From a candidate division WOR-3 bacterium (GTDB lineage Bacteria; Hydrothermota; Tepidihabitantia; Tepidihabitantales; Tepidihabitantaceae), in assembly GCA_016867815.1 (NCBI GenBank), contig VGIR01000015.1, positions 1 through 43,218 of the forward strand: a DNA stretch of 43,218 nucleotides, read 5' to 3'. How positions within the stretch are numbered: position 1 is the first letter of the stretch; each line of letters starts with the position of its first letter. The position numbers and the translations under genes were made by a program. Below are positions 9,259 to 16,825 of the stretch, piece by piece. The notes below the pieces were generated by a model, which did not search any database, had not been told where the DNA came from, and was given only the letters and a program-made list of their open reading frames with translations.

Positions 9259-9286
9259 AGTCTAGCTCTCGGCTGACCCCTGTCAA
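9259..9286 (-). promoter_or_regulatory. Promoter of the Asp-box protein gene
   Basis: On the minus strand TTGACA (9286-9281), a 16-bp spacer, then TAGACT (9264-9259), 24 bp before the start codon. This is a near-consensus sigma-70-type promoter. Confidence 0.6.
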
Positions 9287-9443
9287 GCCGTCGGCCGATG
9301 ATGCTGGACCCCGAATCCGATGTTGAGCCACGAAGACACCAGGAACGTCAAGCAGACAGAACTGTCTTCCGTCCTCACCCGCTCTATGTCTTGGAGCCTT
9401 GGTGGTGAATTCCTGTGTCGCATTCCGGGCTGAACCGGAGGCC

Positions 9444-9471
9444 TTGACCTGCGGCTGAGTTTGGGTAGAGT
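9444..9471 (+). promoter_or_regulatory. Promoter of lipoprotein paralog 1
   Basis: TTGACC (9444-9449), 16-bp spacer, TAGAGT (9466-9471), 44 bp before the ATG. Both hexamers and the spacing are identical to those in front of the second lipoprotein paralog. Confidence 0.65.
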
Positions 9472-9514
9472 GTGGCTCGTGCTTAGGCAACCGATAGCAT
9501 CTTCTGGAGGCGCG

Positions 9515-9910
9515 ATGAAAGCCCGGACCCCTTTCCTTCTCCTGCTCGGACTGCTGGTGCTCCCGCTGGCCGGAGGTTGTGGGTCCGGCCGCGACCCTGC
9601 GGCGATCAAAGGCGGGCCTAGCGACTGGTTCTGGACCGGCTTGATTGCGGTCATCTCGCTCGCCGTAGGATTCCTCATCGGCGCGACGATGTCGCGGAGC
9701 GGAGGCCTCCAACTCAGCCATCGCCGTCACCGGAGCCGACGCCGCACCGAGTCCGGCTGGAACCGAATCTCGCAGCGCATCAAGGACGGGACGAGTCAGG
9801 GGTTGGCCGACTGGCGCAACTCCGGGAGCTCCGAAAACCCGGACTGGGCCGACCTCAGCCGCAGGATTGAGGAACGTGTCATCGAGGAGATGCGCAAACA
9901 CCACGACTAG
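9515..9910 (+). CDS. Small lipoprotein with one membrane segment (paralog 1)
   Basis: 131-residue protein. Signal peptide with lipobox LAGGC (Cys at about residue 26), then a second hydrophobic segment (FWTGLIAVISLAVGFLIG), a basic stretch (SHRRHRSRRR) and an acidic/amphipathic C-terminus ending PDWADLSRRIEERVIEEMRK. The start is ATG 9515, supported by GGAGG three bases upstream in the message; an upstream in-frame start at 9461 lies within the promoter and is rejected. It is a paralog of the gene at 10215: both share lipobox, second hydrophobic segment, and the C-terminal pattern P-D-W-x-[ED]-[FL]-S-R-x-[IV]-E. The function is unknown. The shape suggests a membrane-tethered protein with a cytoplasmic or periplasmic coiled tail. 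Confidence 0.75.
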   Translation: MKARTPFLLLLGLLVLPLAGGCGSGRDPAAIKGGPSDWFWTGLIAVISLAVGFLIGATMSRSGGLQLSHRRHRSRRRTESGWNRISQRIKDGTSQGLADWRNSGSSENPDWADLSRRIEERVIEEMRKHHD

Positions 9911-10214
9911 CTCCCACCTCCGCTCCGTCCCGTAGTCACACCACCCAGGCACCGGCACTTCCTCTCCTCGTTTCTGTCCCGATCCCGTTGTCTCATCCCT
10001 TCAGCTTCGCACGCAGTGAACCCCAGATCCGCCATACGGAAGCCAACCACAAGAGCAGAAAGACGTTCGAGGGTCCGAATGGATATGTCCGGTGCATGCC
10101 TGGTGCTCTTGGCGTCTTGGCGGTTCAGTGCCGAGTTCAGGGTTGGACCGGGCACTTGACCGCCGCGTTTGGCGCGGTAGAGTATGGAGCTCGATCAAAA
10201 CCGGAGGTGTCGCT
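9911..10214. other. Intergenic region between the lipoprotein paralogs
   Basis: No gene supported. The only recognisable signal is the promoter at 10156-10183. Confidence 0.5.
10156..10183 (+). promoter_or_regulatory. Promoter of lipoprotein paralog 2
   Basis: TTGACC (10156-10161), 16-bp spacer, TAGAGT (10178-10183), 32 bp before the ATG. It matches the paralog 1 promoter exactly in both hexamers, suggesting duplication of the whole transcription unit. Confidence 0.65.
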
Positions 10215-10661
10215 ATGATGCACAATTGGTCCAAGATCCTGCTGGTCGGACTTCTGGTCCTGCTGGTCGCCGGCTGCGCGCCCGGAAACGCCAGATACAG
10301 CGTTGAGACGGGCCGACCCGCCAACTTCTGGGCCGGGCTGTGGCACGGCCTGATCATCGTCATTACGTTCATCGTCAGCCTGTTTGCGAGCGACGTCCGC
10401 ATCTACGAGGTGAACAACGTCGGCTGGGGCTACAACCTTGGCTTCATCCTCGGCTGCTGCATATCTCTCGGCGGTGGCGCCCGCAGCGTCAGGCACCGCA
10501 AGGCCAAGAAGCGCGACTGGGACGAAGTCGGCGACCGAATCGCCGCCAAGGTCCGCGCCCAGTTCGCCGACGAGATGAAACGCGATGAACCGGACTGGGA
10601 CGAGTTCAGCCGCCAGGTTGAGACCCGCATCCGGGACGAGTTCAAGAAATGGAAGGATTGA
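10215..10661 (+). CDS. Small lipoprotein with one membrane segment (paralog 2)
   Basis: 148-residue protein with signal peptide and lipobox LVAGC. A conserved block FWAGLWHGLIIVITFIVSLF follows, then IYEVNNVGWGYNLGFILG; I recall this layout from a widespread family of small uncharacterised bacterial membrane proteins. The C-terminus is charged and predicted helical (DWDEFSRQVETRIRDEFKKWKD). It starts at ATG 10215, with GGAGG at 10203-10207; a second ATG directly follows. It is a paralog of the gene at 9515. The bactofilin-like gene begins just downstream on the same strand, so the two may be co-transcribed. No biochemical role can be assigned. Confidence 0.78.
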   Translation: MMHNWSKILLVGLLVLLVAGCAPGNARYSVETGRPANFWAGLWHGLIIVITFIVSLFASDVRIYEVNNVGWGYNLGFILGCCISLGGGARSVRHRKAKKRDWDEVGDRIAAKVRAQFADEMKRDEPDWDEFSRQVETRIRDEFKKWKD

Positions 10662-10667
10662 ACTGAC

Positions 10668-11954
10668 GTGCGGTTTGGCACAGCAATGAGCGAGAAAGGG
10701 ATAAAGGGACAAAGGGATCGCGGGGCGAAGTTCCGGGACCGGGCACTCTATCCCTTTCTCCCTCGATCCCCCTGTGCCTTTGCCCTTCTCTCTTCACTCT
10801 TCACCCTTTCCTTTGCCGCCCAGTTCGTCGGCGAACCGAGCTACACGTTGCCGGCCGATGAGACGCGCATCGGCGACATCTACTTCAGCGGAACGATGCT
10901 CCGCATTGAGGGTCGGCTCGACGGTTCGGTACTGGCGGGATCCCAGACCATCAACGTTTCCGGCCCGGTCACGCGCAACCTCTTTCTCGCGGCTCAGAAT
11001 ATCGACGTGTCGGGCGCGGCGGCCGGCGACCTGGTCGCGATCGGCGCGACCCTCACCGTCAGCGGCCGCATCGGCGGTGCGGTCCGGGCCGGTGCCGGCG
11101 CGATCTACATCAACGGCGGCGTCGGTCAGGACGTGCTGGCCGGCGGCGCCGCGCTGGCCATCGGCAAGAATGCTGAGGTCCGCGGCGACGTAGTTGCCGG
11201 CTGTCAGAAGCTCGAAATCGCCGGCACGGTGCGCGGTGACGTAAAGGCGGTCGCCAATGAAGTCGTGATATCCGGCTCGATTGACGGCGATGTGGACGTG
11301 ACCGTGGCCGACAAGCTGTCACTCACTCCCGACGCCCGCGTCTACGGCAACCTGCGCTACCGCTCGAGCAAGACGCTCGATGTCGCCAACCCCGACAACG
11401 TATTCGGTAACATCGAGCACGTGCAACTCCCCACGCCAAAGGAAATCGAGGACCTCAGGCAGATGAAACCCCGACCGGGGATGCTCGTCAGGTTCTTCCT
11501 GCCGTTTACGATTCTCTCGATAGTCGGAGCGCTGGTGGTCGGGTTCCTGCTCGTGGCAATCTGGAAGCATGCCCTCAACGAAGGTCTGACTCGCTCGCTC
11601 GGTCACTGGGGCCGGACCCTCGGCTTCGGCGCCATCGGGTTCCTTATCGGCCCGATGAGCATCGTGGTGGCGTTCGCGCTCATCATAACCATTCCTGCCG
11701 GCCTCATCGCCCTGGCCGCATACATTGTCTGCCTCTACGTGGCCAAGGTGCTCGCCGGCATGTTCACCGGCCGGCTGTTGTTCCGGATCTTCGGCTCGCC
11801 CGAGGTCTCGCTCTGGTGGGCCGCTCCGGTTGGCATCGCCATCGTATTCGCCCTGTGCGCCATCCCCTACGCGGGGTGGGCATTCTGGCTCGCAAGCATG
11901 GCTGTTGGTTTCGGGGTCCTTGCCGAACTGCTCGGCATGTCCCGCACCGCCTAG
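10668..11954 (+). CDS. Bactofilin-like polymer-forming domain with C-terminal membrane segments
   Basis: 428-residue frame. Residues ~60-240 form a right-handed beta-helix-like series of short repeats (SGRIGGAVRAGAGAIYINGG, IAGTVRGDVKAVANEV, SGSIDGDVDV) as in bactofilins and related polymer-forming proteins. Residues ~270-428 contain about five hydrophobic segments. It is likely a membrane-anchored scaffold. The start is uncertain: neither the first ATG nor the one at 10686 has a ribosome site, and the first ~50 residues are encoded almost entirely by an octamer-repeat hairpin (10693-10773) that happens to give a signal-like stretch (CAFALLSSLFTLSFAA). The stop TAG overlaps the AGGAGG ribosome site of the next gene, so expression with the PLP-enzyme gene is probable. 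Confidence 0.75.
   Translation: MRFGTAMSEKGIKGQRDRGAKFRDRALYPFLPRSPCAFALLSSLFTLSFAAQFVGEPSYTLPADETRIGDIYFSGTMLRIEGRLDGSVLAGSQTINVSGPVTRNLFLAAQNIDVSGAAAGDLVAIGATLTVSGRIGGAVRAGAGAIYINGGVGQDVLAGGAALAIGKNAEVRGDVVAGCQKLEIAGTVRGDVKAVANEVVISGSIDGDVDVTVADKLSLTPDARVYGNLRYRSSKTLDVANPDNVFGNIEHVQLPTPKEIEDLRQMKPRPGMLVRFFLPFTILSIVGALVVGFLLVAIWKHALNEGLTRSLGHWGRTLGFGAIGFLIGPMSIVVAFALIITIPAGLIALAAYIVCLYVAKVLAGMFTGRLLFRIFGSPEVSLWWAAPVGIAIVFALCAIPYAGWAFWLASMAVGFGVLAELLGMSRTA
10693..10773. repeat. Octamer hairpin inside the 5' end of the bactofilin-like gene
   Basis: Left arm: three units AAAGGGAT/AAAGGGAC/AAAGGGAT at 10695-10718. Right arm: TATCCCTTTCTC at 10749-10760, the exact reverse complement of GAGAAAGGGATA at 10692-10703. 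Further CGATCCC matter pairs with GGGATCG. The hairpin belongs to the same sequence class as the one at 19049-19126. Confidence 0.75.
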
Positions 11955-11963
11955 GAGGAAAAC

Positions 11964-13373
11964 ATGGCCCATTCAACGCCGCCCTCGCCGAGCGAGGGCG
12001 TACAGAAGTACATCGACCGCGCCAACCAGGCGCTTGAGGTCCGCAAACAGGATATCGCGCGGGCGAAGAAGCGCCGCTTCGACACCATCGCGGTTCACGG
12101 CCTCTATACCGCGACCGAGGCGATTGAGAAGAACCAGGGCGCGATCATCGAGCCGGTTTTCGCCAGCTCCGGTCAGGCCTACCGCGATTCGGACGAGATG
12201 GAGGCCGCGCAGGCGGGCCAGATCCCGACCTGGGCCTACATCCGCATCCATAACCCGACGCTCGGCTACCTCGAGGACACGCTCGCCCTGCTCGAGGCCT
12301 ACGGCACCGAGGTGGACGCGGGCTGTGTGGTCTATTCATCCGGCATGGCGGCAATCGAGAACTTGACCGACACGCTGCTCGTCAAGCAGGGCAGCGACCC
12401 CATCAACTTCGTCGCCCAGTGCCAGATATACGGCGGAACCTTCCAGCAGTTCAACGTCCGCAAGATGCAGGAACGCGGCATCGAAGTGCGCTGGATTCTC
12501 GACCCGAACAACCTCGACGAGTGGCGGTCGAAGATCGACAGGAACACCCGGTTCCTGTACGGCGAGCTGCCCTCCAACCCCGGCCTGGTGTTCTTCGACC
12601 TGAAGAAGACGGTCGACCTGGCCCACGAACACGGGCTGCCGTACATCGCCGACTCGACCATCGCCACGCCCGCGCTGCTGCGGCCGCTCGCCTACGGCGC
12701 CGACATCGTGGTTCACTCGGTGACCAAGACGATGAGCGCGTCCGGCACCGGCACGGCCGGCGCCATCATCGCCCGCAAGTCGATTCCCTCGAACGTGGAC
12801 AACGACCGGATGAAGGCTGACCTCTGCACCTACCTGCGCGAGTACCCGCACCGCGACCAGGGCGGTTGCCTACACCCGTACCAGGCACTGTCGTCAATTA
12901 ATGACCTGCGCACCCTGCGCACCCGCGTGGACGTCTGGTCGCAGAGCGCGCTCAAGGTGGCCCGGTTCCTGCAGAAGCAGCCGGGAGTCACCAACGTCAA
13001 CTACCTCGGCCTCGAGGACCATCCGCTTCACCCGCTGGCGAGCAAGTACCTCTGGCTGGCCGACTCCGAGTACGACGACCGTTACGGGAAGAAGGTGAAC
13101 CGCTACGGACATCTACTCTCGTTCCGCGTGAAGGCAGGGCCCCAGGCCGCGCGCAAGGTCTTTGACCGGCTGCAACTCATCATGCGCGTAACGGACCTTG
13201 GCCGCGTGAAGTCCATCGCCACCATTCCCTCAATCTCTACTCACCTGCAGCAGGGCGAGGAAAGCCGCAAGATGGCCCACATCCCGCCCGACCTTATCCG
13301 GCTCTCGGTCGGAGCAGAGCATCCGGACGATATCGTAGCGGACTTAGAGCAGGCGTTGAGCGGAGCGAAGTAG
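11964..13373 (+). CDS. Cys/Met-metabolism PLP-dependent enzyme (trans-sulfuration family)
   Basis: 469-residue fold-type I PLP enzyme of the cystathionine gamma-synthase / methionine gamma-lyase / O-acylhomoserine sulfhydrylase family. The Schiff-base lysine is Lys255 in HSVTKTMSASGTGTAG. YSSGMAAI (~124) is the cofactor-phosphate region and ELPSNPG (~211) replaces the usual ESPSNP. The N-terminal ~45 residues are longer than in most members. It starts at ATG 11964, with AGGAGG at 11953-11958 overlapping the previous stop. It lies upstream of threonine synthase, so it probably acts on a homoserine- or homocysteine-derived substrate. Which reaction it performs (cystathionine synthesis, sulfhydrylation or gamma-lysis) cannot be decided from sequence alone. 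Confidence 0.9.
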   Translation: MAHSTPPSPSEGVQKYIDRANQALEVRKQDIARAKKRRFDTIAVHGLYTATEAIEKNQGAIIEPVFASSGQAYRDSDEMEAAQAGQIPTWAYIRIHNPTLGYLEDTLALLEAYGTEVDAGCVVYSSGMAAIENLTDTLLVKQGSDPINFVAQCQIYGGTFQQFNVRKMQERGIEVRWILDPNNLDEWRSKIDRNTRFLYGELPSNPGLVFFDLKKTVDLAHEHGLPYIADSTIATPALLRPLAYGADIVVHSVTKTMSASGTGTAGAIIARKSIPSNVDNDRMKADLCTYLREYPHRDQGGCLHPYQALSSINDLRTLRTRVDVWSQSALKVARFLQKQPGVTNVNYLGLEDHPLHPLASKYLWLADSEYDDRYGKKVNRYGHLLSFRVKAGPQAARKVFDRLQLIMRVTDLGRVKSIATIPSISTHLQQGEESRKMAHIPPDLIRLSVGAEHPDDIVADLEQALSGAK

Positions 13374-13376
13374 ATA

Positions 13377-13800
13377 GGGATCGAGAGATCAAGGGATCGA
13401 GTGATCGAGAGAAGCTCAGGAGCTACCGCGACCTCAAAGTGTGGCAGCGGAGCTACGCCACATCGCTGAAGGTGTATCGCCTGACCATCGGCTTTCCTGC
13501 AGGTGAGCTGTACGGCCTCGTGTCGCAAATGCGCCGAGCCGCCATCTCAATTCCATCGAACATCGCGGAGGGGTACGGGCGTCACAGTTCGGCCGAGTTT
13601 CTCCGGTCGCTGCGCATAGCCTATGGATCGAACTGTGAGTTGGAAACGCAGGTTATGATTGCCTGCGATCTGCGCCTGCTGACGGCCGAAGATTCCAAGG
13701 GTCTCCGGAACGACATCCACGAGGTGGAGCTAATGCTTGCCAGCCTGATGCGCACCATCAAGCGTCGCTCGATCTCTCGATCTCTGGTTCCCTCGATCTC
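13377..13800. mobile_element. Four-helix-bundle cassette 1 with inverted octamer arms (GATC class)
   Basis: Left arm 13377-13408 is exactly four octamers (form GNGATCNA). Right arm 13769-13800 is exactly four octamers of the opposite orientation (TCGATCTC, with one TGGTTCCC). The arms can pair almost throughout and enclose the four-helix-bundle gene. The left arm starts three bases after the stop of the PLP-enzyme gene; the right arm ends just before the first codons of threonine synthase. I infer an inserted unit; there is no transposase inside. Confidence 0.65.
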
Positions 13801-13813
13801 TGAAAAGAGGTGA
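13439..13813 (+). CDS. Four-helix-bundle protein, S23/IVP-like (cassette 1)
   Basis: 124-residue member of the four-helix-bundle family (TIGR02436; related to the S23/IVP proteins encoded in 23S rRNA intervening sequences and to Avd of diversity-generating retroelements). The core signature RRAAISIPSNIAEGYGR is present, followed by LRIAYGSNCELETQ. It starts at GTG 13439. The frame is open further upstream and reads SYRDLK directly before it, which matches the usual N-terminus, but no earlier start codon exists, so the 5' end may be altered. The last ~15 residues (RRSISRSLVPSIS) are encoded by the right octamer arm. The role is unknown; family members are thought to bind nucleic acid or partner proteins. 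It is the most divergent of the three copies here. Confidence 0.85.
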   Translation: MWQRSYATSLKVYRLTIGFPAGELYGLVSQMRRAAISIPSNIAEGYGRHSSAEFLRSLRIAYGSNCELETQVMIACDLRLLTAEDSKGLRNDIHEVELMLASLMRTIKRRSISRSLVPSISEKR

Positions 13814-13855
13814 CTGATCATCCTTCTCTACAGCACCAACCTACATTCCCCGGAC

Positions 13856-15241
13856 GTGGACTTGAAAGGCGCTCTTCTCCAGGGCCAGGCCCCGGACAAG
13901 GGTCTCTACATGCCGCGCGAGATTCCGAGAATCCCGCTCGACGAGATTGTCGGGTTCCGCGACAAGAGCTACCCCGAGATCGCCTTTGCCGTCCTGAAGC
14001 GTTACACCCAGGGCCTGATCCCCGATGACGAACTGGTGCGGCTGTGCGCCGAGTGCTACAACTACGACGTGCCGCTGGAAAAGGTGTACGACCGGAACTA
14101 CCTTATGCGGCTCGACCAGGGCCCGACCGCGAGTTTCAAGGACTTCGCGGCCCGGATGATGGCGCGGATGATGCGCTACTTCCTGAAAATGGGGACTGTA
14201 CCTCCTGGTGGACTGTCCCCATTTTCGAATTCGGATCGTGTCTCAGACCATTCGGACAATCTCGTCATCCTCACGGCCACCTCCGGTGACACCGGCTCGG
14301 CGGTCGCCAACGCCTTCCACAACGTGGACGGTATCTCGATGGTGGTGCTCTTCCCGATCAAGGAGGTCTCTGACCGCCAACGGAAGCAGATGACCACACT
14401 CGGCGGTAACGTCTCGGTCATCGGCGTGGACGGTCAGTTCGACGACTGCCAGGCTCTGGTCAAGCTCGCCTTTGCCGACCCGGCACTGAAGCGTATCCGC
14501 TTCTCGTCGGCCAACTCCATCAACATCGGCCGGCTTCTGCCGCAGGCGGTCTACTACCTGTATGCCTGGGCCAAGCTGCAGGAGAAGGGCGAGGCAGCGG
14601 TCATCTCGGTTCCATCCGGCAACTTCGGCGACATCTGCGGCGGCCTGATTGCCCGGCAGATGGGTCTGCCGGTCGCACGCTACGTCATCGCCACCAACGC
14701 CAACGATGAGTTCCCGAAGTTCGTCGCCACGGGCAGGTACGAGAAGATCGTACCCTCGCGCGTCTGCATCTCCAACGCGATGAACGTCGGCCACCCGTCC
14801 AATCTGCCGCGGCTCGTGGCCTTGTATGGTGGCGCGATGGATGAGCAGGGCAAGGTCTCCAAGGAGCCAGACTTTGCGGCGATACGGCGCGACATCTACG
14901 CCGTCAGCATCGACGACGAAGGAACCCGACAGGCAATCAAGGACGCCTGGGCCAGGTACAAAACGATGCTCGAGCCGCACGGCGCGGTCGGCTGGGCCGG
15001 ACTGGTCCGCTACCTGGAACCCTTGAATCCTGGAATCCTTGAATCCTCCCCTCTGGCCATCTCCATCGAAACCGCCCACCCGGCCAAGTTCCCCGAGGAA
15101 ATCCAGCGTTTGCTCAGCGTCGACCCGCCGCTGCCGCCCTCGCTCGCCGGCCTCGACACTAAGCCGGAGCACTACGAGAAGGGTCCGAATGACTACGGGT
15201 GGTTCTCCGATTTCCTTAATCGGAAGTTCCCAAGAGGTTGA
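13856..15241 (+). CDS. thrC: Threonine synthase
   Basis: PLP fold-type II enzyme converting O-phosphohomoserine to threonine. Seen: GPTASFKDFAAR (PLP lysine, about residue 95), TATSGDTGSAVA, PSGNFGDICGGL, AMNVGHPSN and the C-terminal ETAHPAKFPEEI. The GTG at 13856 is the first standard start, but the frame continues upstream as LLYSTNLHSPDV, the normal beginning of the family. The only upstream start options before the stop at 13811 are CTG 13814 or ATC 13817/13820, behind a GAGGT at 13807. So translation probably starts at a rare codon, or the start was lost when cassette 1 inserted. Two foreign-looking inserts sit in the frame: a REP-like hairpin (14185-14226) after RYFLK, and four octamers (15015-15046) after VRYL. 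The M42 peptidase gene follows after three bases. Confidence 0.93.
   Translation: MDLKGALLQGQAPDKGLYMPREIPRIPLDEIVGFRDKSYPEIAFAVLKRYTQGLIPDDELVRLCAECYNYDVPLEKVYDRNYLMRLDQGPTASFKDFAARMMARMMRYFLKMGTVPPGGLSPFSNSDRVSDHSDNLVILTATSGDTGSAVANAFHNVDGISMVVLFPIKEVSDRQRKQMTTLGGNVSVIGVDGQFDDCQALVKLAFADPALKRIRFSSANSINIGRLLPQAVYYLYAWAKLQEKGEAAVISVPSGNFGDICGGLIARQMGLPVARYVIATNANDEFPKFVATGRYEKIVPSRVCISNAMNVGHPSNLPRLVALYGGAMDEQGKVSKEPDFAAIRRDIYAVSIDDEGTRQAIKDAWARYKTMLEPHGAVGWAGLVRYLEPLNPGILESSPLAISIETAHPAKFPEEIQRLLSVDPPLPPSLAGLDTKPEHYEKGPNDYGWFSDFLNRKFPRG
14185..14226. repeat. REP-like hairpin inside thrC
   Basis: GAAAATGGGGAC (14185-14196) and GTCCCCATTTTC (14215-14226) are perfect 12-bp inverted arms around an 18-base loop. 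The GGGGAC core matches the ends of the RAYT unit at 318-1063. The insert keeps the frame open and adds residues roughly from MGTVPPGG to SPFS between two conserved blocks of threonine synthase. Confidence 0.75.
15015..15046 (+). repeat. Octamer array inside thrC (NNGAATCC class)
   Basis: Four units in register: TGGAACCC, TTGAATCC, TGGAATCC, TTGAATCC. They encode EPLNPGILES in a loop before the conserved ETAHPAKFPEEI block. Same class as the hairpin at 18505-18574. Confidence 0.75.
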
Positions 15242-15244
15242 GTC

Positions 15245-16294
15245 ATGCGCATAGATGAGAAACTGACCGAGTACGTAGTTGAGCAGGTCGTCCGGCTGGT
15301 CAAGACACCCAGCCTGGCTGGCCACACCGACCAGGCCATCAGCTACGTTGAACAAGAGCTGACCCGGTCCGGCATCAAGAACCGTCGCACCGGGCGCGGC
15401 GCGCTGCTGGCAACGCTTGAGGGCCGGGAGCCCGGCCCGCACCGGGCGCTGACCGCCCACGTAGATACATTGGGCGCGATGGTAAAGGAGGTGTCGAGCG
15501 ACGGCTCGCTCGTGTTCACACCGGTCGGCGGCTACGCACTGGGCACGGTCGAAGGTGAGTACGTGACGATCGAACCCGGCTCAGGGAAGCCCCTCCGCGG
15601 CACCATCCTGTTCGACGAGCCGTCCGCCCACGTCAGCAAGAAGATAAACGACACCAAGCGCGAGTTCGACAACATGAGAATCCGTCTCGACTCCGAGGTT
15701 CACAACGAAAAGGACGTTGCGAGGCTCGGCATCGCAGTCGGCGACTACGTTCACTTCGACCCACGCTGCGAGGTGACCGAGACCGGGTTCGTCAAAACCC
15801 GTCACCTCGACGACAAAGCCGGAGTGGCGTGTCTGCTTGGTTCTCTGAAGGCACTGGCCGATTCAGGAACGCGTCCGCGCCTGACGACGCACTTCTTGTT
15901 CAGCACGTCAGAAGAGGTCGGGTTCGGCGCCTCAGCGGGAATCCCAAACGAAGTCACGGAACTGGTCGCCGTTGACATGGGCGCGGTCGGCAAGGGTCAG
16001 GAGTCGGACGAGTACTCGGTCTGCATCTGCGCCAAGGACTCAACCGGGCCGTTTGACTACGCCTTGCGGCAGCGGCTGGTGAAACTGTGCCGCTCGAAGA
16101 AGATACCCTTCAAGGTCGACATCTACCCGTTCTACGGCTCGGACGCAGCCGTTGCCGTACGGGCCGGGTTGGATGCAGTCACCGGGCTTATCGGCCCGGG
16201 CATCAACGCATCGCACAACCTCGAACGGACTCACCGCAAGGCCCTGGCCGCAACTGTCCGGCTGATTCTCGCGTACGTCATGGGAGAGAAGTGA
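15245..16294 (+). CDS. M42 family metallo-aminopeptidase
   Basis: 349-residue M42 (glutamyl/deblocking aminopeptidase, FrvX-like) peptidase, typically a large dodecameric cytoplasmic complex that trims peptides using two metal ions. Putative ligands and catalytic residues seen: TAHVDTLG (His and Asp), RHLDDKAG (bridging Asp), STSEEVGFGA (catalytic Glu pair), VAVDMGAV (Asp) and ASHNLERTH (His near the C-terminus). Length and motif order are normal. It starts at ATG 15245, three bases after thrC and preceded by AGAGGT, so it is translated from the same operon. The stop TGA lies inside the first octamer (GTGATCAA, 16291-16298) of cassette 2, so the octamer array begins precisely at the end of this gene. 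Confidence 0.9.
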   Translation: MRIDEKLTEYVVEQVVRLVKTPSLAGHTDQAISYVEQELTRSGIKNRRTGRGALLATLEGREPGPHRALTAHVDTLGAMVKEVSSDGSLVFTPVGGYALGTVEGEYVTIEPGSGKPLRGTILFDEPSAHVSKKINDTKREFDNMRIRLDSEVHNEKDVARLGIAVGDYVHFDPRCEVTETGFVKTRHLDDKAGVACLLGSLKALADSGTRPRLTTHFLFSTSEEVGFGASAGIPNEVTELVAVDMGAVGKGQESDEYSVCICAKDSTGPFDYALRQRLVKLCRSKKIPFKVDIYPFYGSDAAVAVRAGLDAVTGLIGPGINASHNLERTHRKALAATVRLILAYVMGEK

Positions 16295-16825
16295 TCAAGT
16301 GGTCTAGTGGTCGAGTGATCTAGTGGCAGACAGAACACAGGTAAGGACCTATCAGGACTTGACCGCGTGGCAGAAGGCGTTTAACTTGTGCGCCGACGTC
16401 TATCAGGCCACGAAGCGGTTTCCCCGAAGTGAAGTCTACGGGCTCGCCGGTCAGATGCAGCGGGCCGCCGTGTCCATACCATCAAACATCGCCGAAGGCT
16501 TCGGACGACGCACGACAGCCGATTTCCTGCGCTCGCTCTACATTGCCTACGGCTCAATCTGTGAACTCCAGACCCAGGCGCTTCTAACGACGAAGCTGTG
16601 CTACCTGTCTGACAAAGAGTCTGCGCCGCTGCTTCAGTCGATTGGCGACACCGAACGTCTGACGAAGGCTCTCATCCGCGCGCTCGAGCGTAAGCTCTCT
16701 TCGCCTTCCTCCACTTGACCACCGGACCACTTTCCTCTCCCTCCCATGACCACTGGACCACTAGAACACTCGACCACTGTCCGCTCCCGTCACTTGACCA
16801 CTAGACCACTGGGCCACTAGACCAC
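16291..16825. mobile_element. Four-helix-bundle cassette 2 with inverted octamer arms (GTGGTC class)
   Basis: Left arm 16291-16322: four units GTGATCAA, GTGGTCTA, GTGGTCGA, GTGATCTA. Right arm 16715-16825: ten units of the reverse form TNGACCAC at 16715-16730, 16746-16777 and 16794-16825, separated by short degenerate stretches. The arms enclose the four-helix-bundle gene. They supply the stop of the upstream gene, the start and the stop of the enclosed gene, and end at the base before the apgM ATG. Confidence 0.7.
16323..16718 (+). CDS. Four-helix-bundle protein, S23/IVP-like (cassette 2)
   Basis: 131-residue four-helix-bundle protein (TIGR02436 type). The N-terminus TYQDLTAWQKAFNL, core QRAAVSIPSNIAEGFGR and LYIAYGSICELQTQ are all canonical. 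It is clearly closer to the copy at 26868-27239 than to the one at 13439. The GTG start at 16323 is the first three bases of the fifth octamer in the left arm, and the TGA stop (16716-16718) is part of the first octamer of the right arm. There is no Shine-Dalgarno sequence; the octamers occupy that position. The function is unknown. The position, between an M42 peptidase and apgM in the same direction, is consistent with an inserted cassette using host operon transcription. Confidence 0.88.
   Translation: MADRTQVRTYQDLTAWQKAFNLCADVYQATKRFPRSEVYGLAGQMQRAAVSIPSNIAEGFGRRTTADFLRSLYIAYGSICELQTQALLTTKLCYLSDKESAPLLQSIGDTERLTKALIRALERKLSSPSST

Noticed and set aside
14243-15460. 405-residue minus-strand open frame
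   Set aside because: Antisense to threonine synthase and the peptidase; codon use fits the plus-strand genes.
13377-16825. True 23S rRNA intervening sequences
   Set aside because: No rRNA sequence flanks the cassettes; the neighbours are protein-coding genes.
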